A DNA stretch of 64,000 nt from the NCBI RefSeq assembly GCF_008041935.1, contig NZ_VKAC01000013.1:1-64000 (forward strand), in the 5' to 3' direction. Numbering within the stretch: the first letter of the stretch is position 1; each line of letters begins with the position of its first letter. Position numbers and translations under genes: made by a program. Positions 42,151 to 49,476 of this stretch are shown here, in pieces. Source of the stretch: Quadrisphaera setariae. GTDB lineage: Bacteria; Actinomycetota; Actinomycetes; Actinomycetales; Quadrisphaeraceae. The notes under the pieces are model-generated. The model worked only from the letters and a program-made list of their open reading frames with translations. It did no database searches and was not told the origin of the DNA.

Positions 42151-43598
42151 GCGGTCCACCGCGCCGGGGTGCGCGACGTCGGGGCGCTCGCCACCGCGCG
42201 CGCCCGCGCCTCGCGCAGCACCGACACGAGCGCGGGGGCGTCCTCGGGAGCGACCGTCAGCGGCAGCCGCAGCCACCGGTCGCCCGTGCCGTCCACCGTG
42301 AACCGCGGCCCGGGCACCAGGCGCACGCCGAGGTCGAGCGCGTGGGACACCAGCTGCGTCGCGCTCGGCGTGGGCAGCCCCACCCAGAGCACCAGCCCGG
42401 CCTGCGCCGGGCGCACGGTCCAGTCGGGCACACCGGCGGCGAGCGCCGCGAGCATCCCGGCCCGGCGCTCTGACAGCAGCGTGCGCCGCTCGGCGAGGAG
42501 CTCCGGCGCCCGCGCCAGCAGGTGCACGGTCACCAGCTGGTCGAGCACGGGGGAGGTGATGTCCAGCCCCGCTCTCACCTGGGCGAGACGCGACACCAGC
42601 TCCGGAGACGCCCGCACCCAGCCCACGCGCAGCCCGGCCCAGAAGCTCTTGCCCACCGAGCCCAGCGTCACCACCTCGTCGCCGCGACGCGCCTCGGCGA
42701 GCGCCGCCAGCGGCGTCTGCGCCTCCTCCGGAGCCACGAGGTCGGCGAAGGTCTCGTCGACGGCGACGACCGGGTTGCCGCCCGGTCCGCCCGACAGCGC
42801 CGACAGCAGCTCGACGCGCTGGTCGTCGTCCTGCACCAGGCCCGTGGGGTTCTGCGCGTCCGGGGTGACGTGCGCCAGCACAGCCTGCGCCATCGACCGC
42901 CGTCCGGCCGGGGAGGCCGGCAGCTCCCACCCGGCCTCACCGAGCGGCAGCGCCACCGGGCGCACGTGGTGGGCGCGCACCGCGTCGACGACGGCGGGGT
43001 ACGTCGGCTGCTCCACCAGCGCCCGCTGGCCCGGGCGCGACAGCGCCCGCAGCAGCAGGTTCCAGCCCTGCAGCGCCCCGCTGGTGACGAGCACCTGCTC
43101 CGGCGTGGTCGCCAGCCCCCGGGCGCTGAGGTGCCGCGCCACCGCGTCGCGCAGCACCGGCAGCCCGAAGGCGTGCATGCCGTGGTGCGCCAGCTGCAGC
43201 GGCAGGTCGGCGCTCGCGGCGGTCACGGCGTCGAGCACCGCTGCCGGCGCCGGGAGCGCGGCCATGGTCAGGTCGAGGACGCCCTCCGGCTCTCGCTCGC
43301 CGCCGGGGTCGACGTCGGGCCGCTCCACCGGGCTGCCGCTGCTCGGCAGCGCCACGCGGCTGCCCGCTCCGTGGGCGCTGCGCAGGTACCCCTCGGAGCG
43401 CAGGACGTCGTACGCCGCGCTCACCGTGGTCCGGCTCACGCCGAGCGCTGCGGCCAGCGCGCGCTCGCTGGGCACACGGGCGCCCACGGGCAGGCGGCCG
43501 TCGAGCGCGAGCCCGCGCACGCCGTCGGCGACGGCGGTGTAAGCGGCGCCCGCGCCGAGCCAGGGCGCGAGCAGAGAGGAGAGACGGCCGGGGTCCAC
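42147..43598 (-). CDS. MocR-type regulator (GntR HTH + aminotransferase domain)
   Basis: 483 residues. The GntR winged HTH is at about residues 20-80 (LPVGARVPSERALAAALGVSRTTVSAAYDVLRSEGYL), then a fold-type-I PLP domain (PTYPAVVDAVR, VTPDAQNPTG and the Schiff-base Lys in GSVGKSFWAGLRVGW). It probably needs PLP as a cofactor for ligand sensing, not catalysis. It is divergent from a yczE-like gene, as in the YczR/YczE pairs described in other bacteria. GTG 43598 is chosen because the longer frame begins inside a palindrome and CACGAT lies 6 bases upstream. Confidence 0.88.
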   Translation of the reverse strand: MDPGRLSSLLAPWLGAGAAYTAVADGVRGLALDGRLPVGARVPSERALAAALGVSRTTVSAAYDVLRSEGYLRSAHGAGSRVALPSSGSPVERPDVDPGGEREPEGVLDLTMAALPAPAAVLDAVTAASADLPLQLAHHGMHAFGLPVLRDAVARHLSARGLATTPEQVLVTSGALQGWNLLLRALSRPGQRALVEQPTYPAVVDAVRAHHVRPVALPLGEAGWELPASPAGRRSMAQAVLAHVTPDAQNPTGLVQDDDQRVELLSALSGGPGGNPVVAVDETFADLVAPEEAQTPLAALAEARRGDEVVTLGSVGKSFWAGLRVGWVRASPELVSRLAQVRAGLDITSPVLDQLVTVHLLARAPELLAERRTLLSERRAGMLAALAAGVPDWTVRPAQAGLVLWVGLPTPSATQLVSHALDLGVRLVPGPRFTVDGTGDRWLRLPLTVAPEDAPALVSVLREARARAVASAPTSRTPARWTA

Positions 43599-43614
43599 CC
43601 GTCCATCGTGGCGG

Positions 43615-43642
43615 ACTTGGCCCTGTTGCAGAAGGGCCAAGT
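43615..43642. promoter_or_regulatory. Operator-like palindrome between the MocR and yczE-like genes
   Basis: ACTTGGCCCT (43615-43624) and AGGGCCAAGT (43633-43642) are perfect inverted repeats with an 8-base spacer (GTTGCAGA). It lies between two divergent starts, 17 bases from each, and overlaps the expected -35 regions of both. It is a strong candidate MocR site. Confidence 0.6.
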
Positions 43643-43659
43643 GGCAGACAGTGGCTGAC

Positions 43660-44349
43660 GTGTCGAAGACCTCGCCCTCCCGCCTGGTGTCCCGGGTGCT
43701 GCTCCCCGTCGTCCCCGACCGCCGGCCGCTGCGAGCGCTCGTCCTGGTGGCGGGTCTGGTCGCCTACGGCGCGAGCATCGCCCTCATGCTGCGCTCCGAC
43801 CTGGGCGTCATGCCGTGGAGCGTGCTCGACCAGGGCCTGTCGCGGACGTTCGGCGGCGAGGTCGGCACGTGGTCGATCCTCACCGGCGTCGTCGTCCTGG
43901 CGTGCTGGATCCCGCTGCGGCAGCGCCCCGGGGTCGGCACGCTCGCCAACGTCGTCCTCGTCGGCCTGTCCATCAACGCGACGCTCGCCCTGGTCCCGGC
44001 CGGCGCGGGCGACGGTGCCGCGGCGGCCTGGGCGCTGCTGCTCGCCGGCGTCGTCCTCAACGCCCTCGCCACGGGCGTCTACGTCGGGGCCGGTCTCGGC
44101 CCGGGCCCCCGCGACGGCCTCAGCATCGGCCTGGCGGCCAAGGGCCTGCCGCTGCGGGTGGCGCGCACGGGGGTGGAGCTGCTGGTGCTGGGGATCGGCT
44201 TCGCCCTGGGCGGCACGGTCGGGTGGGGCACGCTCGTGTACGCCCTGGCCATCGGCCCGATGGTGCACCGCACCATCCCGGCGTTCCGCCTGCGCACCCC
44301 CGCGGAGCGCGCCGGCACCGCGGCTCCGGCCGCCGCTGCCGCCCACTGA
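43660..44349 (+). CDS. YczE/YitT-like membrane protein
   Basis: 229 residues, five to six hydrophobic segments. The pattern VAYGASIALMLRSDLGVMPWSVLDQGL and ATGVYVGAGLGPGPRDGLSIGL is that of YczE-type proteins often encoded beside a MocR regulator. The role is unknown, perhaps export. The GTG at 43660 lies 7 bases after GACAGT; GTG 43651 is the longer alternative. Expression is probably controlled by the divergent MocR protein. Confidence 0.85.
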   Translation: MSKTSPSRLVSRVLLPVVPDRRPLRALVLVAGLVAYGASIALMLRSDLGVMPWSVLDQGLSRTFGGEVGTWSILTGVVVLACWIPLRQRPGVGTLANVVLVGLSINATLALVPAGAGDGAAAAWALLLAGVVLNALATGVYVGAGLGPGPRDGLSIGLAAKGLPLRVARTGVELLVLGIGFALGGTVGWGTLVYALAIGPMVHRTIPAFRLRTPAERAGTAAPAAAAAH

Positions 44350-44406
44350 GACCTCCTCGCGGCCTGTTCGCAGCCGAGCGCCCCGTTGCTGTCTGCACCC
44401 CCTGGG

Positions 44407-44436
44407 GAACCGCAGCCGGGCGCCCGGCTGCGGTTC
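44407..44436. repeat. Perfect 30-bp palindrome, GAACCGCAGCC family
   Basis: GAACCGCAGCCGGGC followed directly by its reverse complement GCCCGGCTGCGGTTC. A partial copy (GCAGCCGAGCGCC) lies at 44371-44383. Both lie between the yczE-like and YjbR genes. Related to 20846-20915. Confidence 0.85.
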
Positions 44437-44483
44437 GGGTGAGGCCCTGTCGCAGAGCGCTGCCGTGGAGCACCCTGCTCCCC

Positions 44484-44819
44484 GTGGCTGATGACGACGA
44501 CGTCCGGCGCCTCGCGCTCGCGCTCCCCGACACGGTGGAGAAGCCCTCCTGGGGCACGCCCGGCTTCCGGGTGCACGACAAGCTGTTCGCCCGCCTGCAC
44601 GACCAGCCCGGCGTCCTGGTGCTGCGGCGCCCCAGCGTCGAGGACGCCGAGGAGCTCGCCGCCGCCGACCCGGTGGCGTTCTTCCGGACGCCCCACTACG
44701 CCGCGCACCCGTACGTGCTGGCGCGGCTGGCCGAGCTGGAGGTGGACGAGCTGGCGGAGGTGCTCCGCGAGGCCTGGGAGGTGCAGGCGCCTCCGCGCCT
44801 GCGCGAGCAGAGCTGCTGA
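44484..44819 (+). CDS. MmcQ/YjbR-family protein
   Basis: 111 residues. The family pattern is VRRLALALPDTVEKPSWGTPGFRVHDKLFARL followed by RTPHYAAHPYVLARL. It has a CyaY-like or DNA-binding-like fold of unknown role. The GTG at 44484 follows CACCCT by 7 bases, consistent with a leaderless message. It is not coupled to its neighbours; the esterase gene converges on it. Confidence 0.82.
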   Translation: MADDDDVRRLALALPDTVEKPSWGTPGFRVHDKLFARLHDQPGVLVLRRPSVEDAEELAAADPVAFFRTPHYAAHPYVLARLAELEVDELAEVLREAWEVQAPPRLREQSC

Positions 44820-44827
44820 GCCTCTCG

Positions 44828-45688
44828 TCAGACGGCGGCGAGCGCGCTGCCGAGGAAGTGCAGCTGGCCGGCAGCGGTCGCGCGCCAGTAGCCGCGGGTG
44901 TGGGCGCCGGGCCCGAAGTCGGTGCCGGTCAGGTCAGGCACCCTCGGCGCGAAGGCGTGGGTGGCGGGGGCGAACGGGTCGTCGCCGCCGCACGCCAGGC
45001 GCACCGGCACCCCCGCCAGGCGCGCGGCGTGACCGACGACGTCGTGGGCGGTGAAGTCCGCGGCGTCGTCGAAGGCGCCGTCGGCGGTGTCGCGAGCGCG
45101 GCTCCACAGCGCCGGGCTGCTCGCCGCCACCGCTGCCACGCGCTCCGGCCCGGTGGTCTGCGCGAGCAGCAGTGCGCCGTACCCGCCCATCGACCAGCCG
45201 AACGCCCCGAAGCGGTCGGTGCGCAGACCGCGCTCCGCGAGCAGCGGCAGGTACTCCTCGAGGAGCATCGTCTGCGGGTCCTCGCCGCTGACGCGCCGGT
45301 GCCAGTAGCTGCGGTCGCCACCGTCCACCGACGCCAGCGCGAACGGAGGTGCGCCGGCGGCGACCACCTCGGCGAGGAACCCGTCGAGGTGCAGCTTCCC
45401 GAACGCGTCCGTGGCGTCACCACCACGCCCGTGGAGCACCAGCGCCACGGGCAGCGAGGCGCCCTCGGTGGTCCCCGGCGGCAGCGCCAGCTGCCACGCC
45501 ACCTCGCGGCCGCAGGCGCGAGAGCCGAACGTCCCGCTGGCCAGCGATCCGGGGCTCGTGGCCGGCGGGGCGTCGGGCCCGGGGCCGGGGTCCGGGCGCA
45601 GCTCGTGCCACGCGACCCCGGCCCCCGCAGCGGTGACCACCGCTCCGCCGGCGAGCAGCCCCAGCACGCGCCGCCGCGAGATCACCAC
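44828..45688 (-). CDS. Secreted alpha/beta-hydrolase (esterase D-like), Tat signal
   Basis: 286 residues. The N terminus VVISRRRVLGLLAGGAVVTA is a twin-arginine export signal. The mature part has VALVLHGRGGDATDAFG (oxyanion region) and the nucleophile elbow GWSMGGYGALL near residue 155, with a late His in GAHTRGYW. It is similar to S-formylglutathione hydrolase/antigen-85-like esterases. It should act outside the membrane on an ester. The GTG at 45688 follows a minus-strand TACCGT (plus 45695-45700) by 6 bases. Confidence 0.85.
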   Translation of the reverse strand: MVISRRRVLGLLAGGAVVTAAGAGVAWHELRPDPGPGPDAPPATSPGSLASGTFGSRACGREVAWQLALPPGTTEGASLPVALVLHGRGGDATDAFGKLHLDGFLAEVVAAGAPPFALASVDGGDRSYWHRRVSGEDPQTMLLEEYLPLLAERGLRTDRFGAFGWSMGGYGALLLAQTTGPERVAAVAASSPALWSRARDTADGAFDDAADFTAHDVVGHAARLAGVPVRLACGGDDPFAPATHAFAPRVPDLTGTDFGPGAHTRGYWRATAAGQLHFLGSALAAV

Positions 45689-45899
45689 GAGCGGACGGTA
45701 GCCGCTCGCAGGAGCCCGCGTGGTGGCGCTGAGGCCCGTGATCGCCAGGGAGGGGGAGGGCGGTGACGAGTCCTGCTCCCGCACGGGGGTCTTGCGGCGA
45801 GGCCCCTTCGTCGCGGTACGTTCGTCGTGGCGGGACGACGACGATGACGTCTCGCCGCCCCCCTCCGGAGGTCCGTGGACGGCGCAGCGCGCCGGTCCC

Positions 45900-45905
45900 T
45901 ACGGT
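45900..45905 (+). promoter_or_regulatory. -10 box TACGGT (leaderless)
   Basis: TACGGT, 7 bases, GTG 45913. It excludes the upstream starts at 45763 and 45720. Confidence 0.6.
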
Positions 45906-45912
45906 GCCCGCC

Positions 45913-47055
45913 GTGACCGACGAGACGCCCGCCGTGTGGTGGCTGACCGGACCTCCCTGCGCGGGCGGGTCGGTGACGGCGTGGGAGCTGTTCTCCTCGG
46001 CGCTCGCCGGGAGGCCGCGGGCGTTCGTCGACGTCGACCAGCTCGGCATGTGCTACCCCGCACCCGAGGACGACGACGCGCGCGCCTCCCTGAAGGCGCG
46101 GGCCACAGCCGTGGTGGCACGGCACCACCTCGATGCTGGAGCCGGCCTCGTCGTGGTCTCCGGCGTCCTCGACGACGGCGCGGACGCGCTGGTCCGCGAG
46201 GCCCTCGGCGAGGTGCCGGTGCTGTTCTGCCGCCTCCGCGCCGAGGAGGGGGCGCTGCGCTCGCGGCTCGAGCAGCGGTACGGCGGCGACGACCTCGGGC
46301 GTGCCCTCGCCGACGCCCGCCGCTGGGACGCGAGCGACCTCCCGGCCGTCGACACCACGGCGGTACCGGTGGAGGAGGTGGCGCGGCGCGTGGTGGACCT
46401 CCTCGACGGCCAGCCGCCGCAGCTGGCGGACGGTCCAGCCGCGCCGGTGGAGCAGGACGACGACGGTGGGGCCGACGCCCGTGGAGGGGGGCGGGCGCTG
46501 CTGCTGTGCGGAGCGCCCGGGGTGGGGACGTCGACCGCGGGCTTCGGCCTGGCGGTGCGGTCGTGGCAGCGCGGCGAGACCTGCGCCTACCTCGACGGGC
46601 GGCAGCTGTCCTTCACCGCAGCCCCCGACACCGTGAGCCTCGACGCCCGGGGCACCGCAGACCTGGTCGGGCGCCTGTGGCGGACCTACCGCGCGGCGGG
46701 CGCCGAGGCGCTCGTCGTGCGAGCGGACGTGAGCACCGCCGATGACGTCGAGGCGTTCCGCGACGCCCTGGCGGGTGCGCCGCTGCGGGTCGCTCGCCTG
46801 AGGGCCGGAGAGGAGGCGCTGCGCGAGCGGGTCGCCGCCCGCGCCCGCGGGGAGGGGGCGAACCTCGCCGGTGACGCGCTGCGCGGGTTGGACGAGGCCG
46901 CCCAGCGCCGCGCTGTCGCGGCGGCGCTGGAGCGCCAGGCGCAGCTGGAGCAGGCGGGGGCGGGCGACGTCGTCGTCGACACCGACGGCCTCGACCCGGG
47001 CGACGTCGTCGCGCAGCTGGAGGCGCTCGACGCACGGCGGCCCCGGGGCGCCTGA
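45913..47055 (+). CDS. Tandem P-loop protein with lysine-less Walker A motifs
   Basis: 380 residues, two similar nucleotide-kinase-like halves. The first opens with WWLTGPPCAGGSVTAWELF (residues about 8-26) and the second with LLLCGAPGVGTSTAGFGL (about 196-213). In both, the Walker A Lys is replaced (G and T). Each half also has a DVDQLG- or DGRQLSF-like second motif and a basic lid-like helix. It may bind nucleotide or sulfate-type ligands weakly, or be a regulatory or structural relative of small-molecule kinases. The function is unknown. The start is set by TACGGT 7 bases upstream. Confidence 0.7.
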   Translation: MTDETPAVWWLTGPPCAGGSVTAWELFSSALAGRPRAFVDVDQLGMCYPAPEDDDARASLKARATAVVARHHLDAGAGLVVVSGVLDDGADALVREALGEVPVLFCRLRAEEGALRSRLEQRYGGDDLGRALADARRWDASDLPAVDTTAVPVEEVARRVVDLLDGQPPQLADGPAAPVEQDDDGGADARGGGRALLLCGAPGVGTSTAGFGLAVRSWQRGETCAYLDGRQLSFTAAPDTVSLDARGTADLVGRLWRTYRAAGAEALVVRADVSTADDVEAFRDALAGAPLRVARLRAGEEALRERVAARARGEGANLAGDALRGLDEAAQRRAVAAALERQAQLEQAGAGDVVVDTDGLDPGDVVAQLEALDARRPRGA

Positions 47056-47060
47056 GCCGG

Positions 47061-47921
47061 TCAGCCGGCACGGGTGCGGGCGAGCACCAGCTGGAAGAGG
47101 TAGCGGTGCGTGACGCGGCCGCCGAACCGGCCGTCGGCCAGCAGCCGCAGCCCGTCGAGCAGGCCCTCCCGCGCCTCCGGCGCCAGCACGGCCACCTGCG
47201 AGTACGTGCTGATGAGGTCGAGGTACTGCGCCGTCGTGTACTCGACCTCGAGCGGGAACCCCTGGTGGGAGACCTCGGCGAAGGCGTCGCTGCGCTCGAA
47301 CTCCGCCGTGGACGGGTCGGCCTCCGCCTCCGGCGTGAGCGTGGAGCGGGTGCCGCCGCCGCTGTCACGCTGCCCGAACCGCTCCCAGCAGCTGGACGCG
47401 GCGTCGAAGAACTCCTGCGACCCGCCCGCGACGTGGGAGGACCACACCACCCCGAGCACACCGCCGGGCCGCAGCGCAGCGGCTGCCTTGCGCGCGCGGA
47501 GCGCCGGGTCGAGCCAGTGCCACGCGGTGGCGCAGACCACCGCGTCGAACGGCTCCGCCGGCAACGGCCAGTCCTCGAAGGGCGACACGACCACCTCCAC
47601 GTCCGCTGAGGGCACCTCGGCCACCGTCCGGCGGGCCAGCGCTGCCATGTGCGCGCCCAGCTCCACCGCGGTGACCCGCCACCCGCGCTCGGCCATCGAC
47701 ACCGTCGCCTGCCCGGTGCCCGGGGCGACCTCGAGCACCCGCGAGCCCGCGCGCAGACCGGCGGCCCCGGCGAGGACGTCGAACAGCGCGGGAGGGTAGG
47801 TCGGGCGGGTGCGCGCGTAGCGCTCGGCGTCGTCGTCGAACGTCGTCCGCCGGTGCAGGCGCAGGTCGGTCGGCAGGGCCTGGACAGCGCCGGCCTCGTG
47901 GACGTCGTCGCGCTCGCTCAC
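47061..47921 (-). CDS. Class I SAM-dependent methyltransferase
   Basis: 286 residues. The SAM motif VLEVAPGTGQATVSMAERG is near residue 55, followed by VTAVELG, and the motif AVVCATAWHWLDP is typical of the UbiE/COQ5-like methyltransferase_11 group. The start GTG 47921 has GGGGGAGG just upstream; the frame extends to 48065. It converges with the tandem P-loop gene, 5 bases between stops. The substrate is unknown. Confidence 0.85.
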   Translation of the reverse strand: MSERDDVHEAGAVQALPTDLRLHRRTTFDDDAERYARTRPTYPPALFDVLAGAAGLRAGSRVLEVAPGTGQATVSMAERGWRVTAVELGAHMAALARRTVAEVPSADVEVVVSPFEDWPLPAEPFDAVVCATAWHWLDPALRARKAAAALRPGGVLGVVWSSHVAGGSQEFFDAASSCWERFGQRDSGGGTRSTLTPEAEADPSTAEFERSDAFAEVSHQGFPLEVEYTTAQYLDLISTYSQVAVLAPEAREGLLDGLRLLADGRFGGRVTHRYLFQLVLARTRAG

Positions 47922-48018
47922 GGCCTCCCCCCTGCGTCGCCGGCTCCTCTGACGTCCAGCGGTGGCAGCATGGGGCCCGTCGAGGCAGCTGCCCGGCCGC
48001 ACCGAGACGTCCGTCCGC

Positions 48019-49386
48019 GTGAGCAGTGCTCCGCGGTCCGGCCGCGAGAGGACCCTCGTGCCCACGGGGACGACGGGCGCGCCGCAGCGCCCGCTGACAG
48101 CACCGCAGACCTACCGCCAGCTGCTCGCACTCCGGGGAGCCGCTGCCTTCTTCGCCGCCGCCAGCACGGGCCGGACCGGGGTCGCCGCCACCGGCCTGGG
48201 CCTGGTGTGGCTCGTCCACGGCGCGAGCGGGTCCTTCGGCGCCGCGGGAGCGGCCGTCGCGGCGTTCGCGGTGGCCGAGGCCGTGGCCGGCCCGCAGGTC
48301 GCCCGCGCCGTGGACCGGTGGGGCCAGACGGCGGTGCTCCCGGCGGCGCTCGGCGTGCACGCGGTCGCCGTCCTCGTCCTCGTCACCCTGGTGACCGGAG
48401 CAGCGCCGGGCGCAGCGGTGGTGGCTGCGGCGGCGCTCGCGGGCGCGAGCGCGCCGCAGCTCGGGGCCATGTCATCCGTGCGCTGGGCGCTGCTGCTCCG
48501 CGACCACCGCGACGCCCTGCCTCGGGCGTTCGCGCTGGAGTCGCTGGCGAACGCGCTGGCGTTCCTCGCCGGTCCGGTGCTCGTGAGCGCGCTCGCTGCC
48601 GCCGGTCGGCCGTGGGCGGGCAGCGCTGGAGCACTGGTGCTGGTGGTGGGCGGAGGTCTCGCGCTGTCGCTGCAGCGCCGCACCGCCCCACCCGGGAGAG
48701 GAGCAGGACGACGACGAGCGGTCGAGGAGCGCCCGGCTGCGCCGACGCCCGCGGCAGCACCGGGACGACGGGCCCTGAGGCGGCCGGTGCCGCTGCTCCT
48801 CGTCGGCGCGAGCGGGCTGCTCGGCGTCCACTTCGGCGGGGTGCCGCTCGTCACGGCCGCGTGGGGAGAGCAGCTGGGCGGTCCGGCAGCCGCGGCGCCG
48901 CTCGTCGCCGCCTCCAGCTTCGCGGGGCTGGCGGGTGCGTGGGCGTTCGGGCTGCGCACGTGGCGGACGGCGCCCCTGGCCCAGGTGGCCGGCGCGGGGG
49001 GCTTCCTCGCCCTGGGGTGCGGCCTCGTCGCAGCCGCCGGCGCCATCGACGTGCGCGGTGGCGCGACGGGGACCTCCGTGGCGCTGCTGGTGGGCGGGCT
49101 GGTGCTGGCCAGCGTCGTCGTCCCGGTGGTGGTCGTGCAGGTGGGTGTGGTGCTGGAGCGGGAGGTGCCCCGCGGCGTGCTCACGGAGGCGCTGGCGTGG
49201 ACCGGGTCGGCCAGCGCCGCGGGGAGCGCCGTGGGGGCTGCGGTGGTCGGGCGGGTCGTGGACGGGGCTGGGGCGGGGACGGGCGCGGTGGTGCTCGTCG
49301 TCGTCGCGGGGCTGCTCACCGGGCTCGCCACGTGGGCGCACCGCGTCGTTTCACTCGATCGGGGACGTTTGATGAAGCACCTGTGA
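48019..49386 (+). CDS. MFS-type transporter
   Basis: 455 residues, about 12 hydrophobic segments, with a cytosolic Arg-rich loop in the middle (PGRGAGRRRAVEERP). The second loop carries a VDRWGQTAVLP segment like the MFS motif A region (D-R-x-G). It is probably an exporter of small molecules; the substrate is unknown. The start is uncertain: GTG 48019 or GTG 48058. Its last codons abut the candidate FliA promoter of the chemotaxis receptor. Confidence 0.75.
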   Translation: MSSAPRSGRERTLVPTGTTGAPQRPLTAPQTYRQLLALRGAAAFFAAASTGRTGVAATGLGLVWLVHGASGSFGAAGAAVAAFAVAEAVAGPQVARAVDRWGQTAVLPAALGVHAVAVLVLVTLVTGAAPGAAVVAAAALAGASAPQLGAMSSVRWALLLRDHRDALPRAFALESLANALAFLAGPVLVSALAAAGRPWAGSAGALVLVVGGGLALSLQRRTAPPGRGAGRRRAVEERPAAPTPAAAPGRRALRRPVPLLLVGASGLLGVHFGGVPLVTAAWGEQLGGPAAAAPLVAASSFAGLAGAWAFGLRTWRTAPLAQVAGAGGFLALGCGLVAAAGAIDVRGGATGTSVALLVGGLVLASVVVPVVVVQVGVVLEREVPRGVLTEALAWTGSASAAGSAVGAAVVGRVVDGAGAGTGAVVLVVVAGLLTGLATWAHRVVSLDRGRLMKHL

Positions 49387-49395
49387 AGCGTTCGG

Positions 49396-49422
49396 TCAAG
49401 GTCGGTCGCGCACGGCCGATGC
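49396..49422 (+). promoter_or_regulatory. Candidate FliA (sigma-28) promoter of the chemotaxis receptor
   Basis: TCAAG (49396-49400) and GCCGATGC (49415-49422) with exactly 15 bases between TCAA and GCCG, the spacing of flagellar promoters. It lies 55 bases before the receptor start. This implies that flagellar genes exist elsewhere in the genome. Confidence 0.6.
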
Positions 49423-49476
49423 AGGTTGTCGCCGCGCGCTGCCGACGCGGCCGACGCGACCCGAGGAGCGACCACC

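Noticed and set aside
40798-43542. 914-residue plus-strand open frame
   Set aside because: It is a shadow of the minus-strand MocR/benE/DUF1275 operon; long stop-free frames are expected at this GC content.
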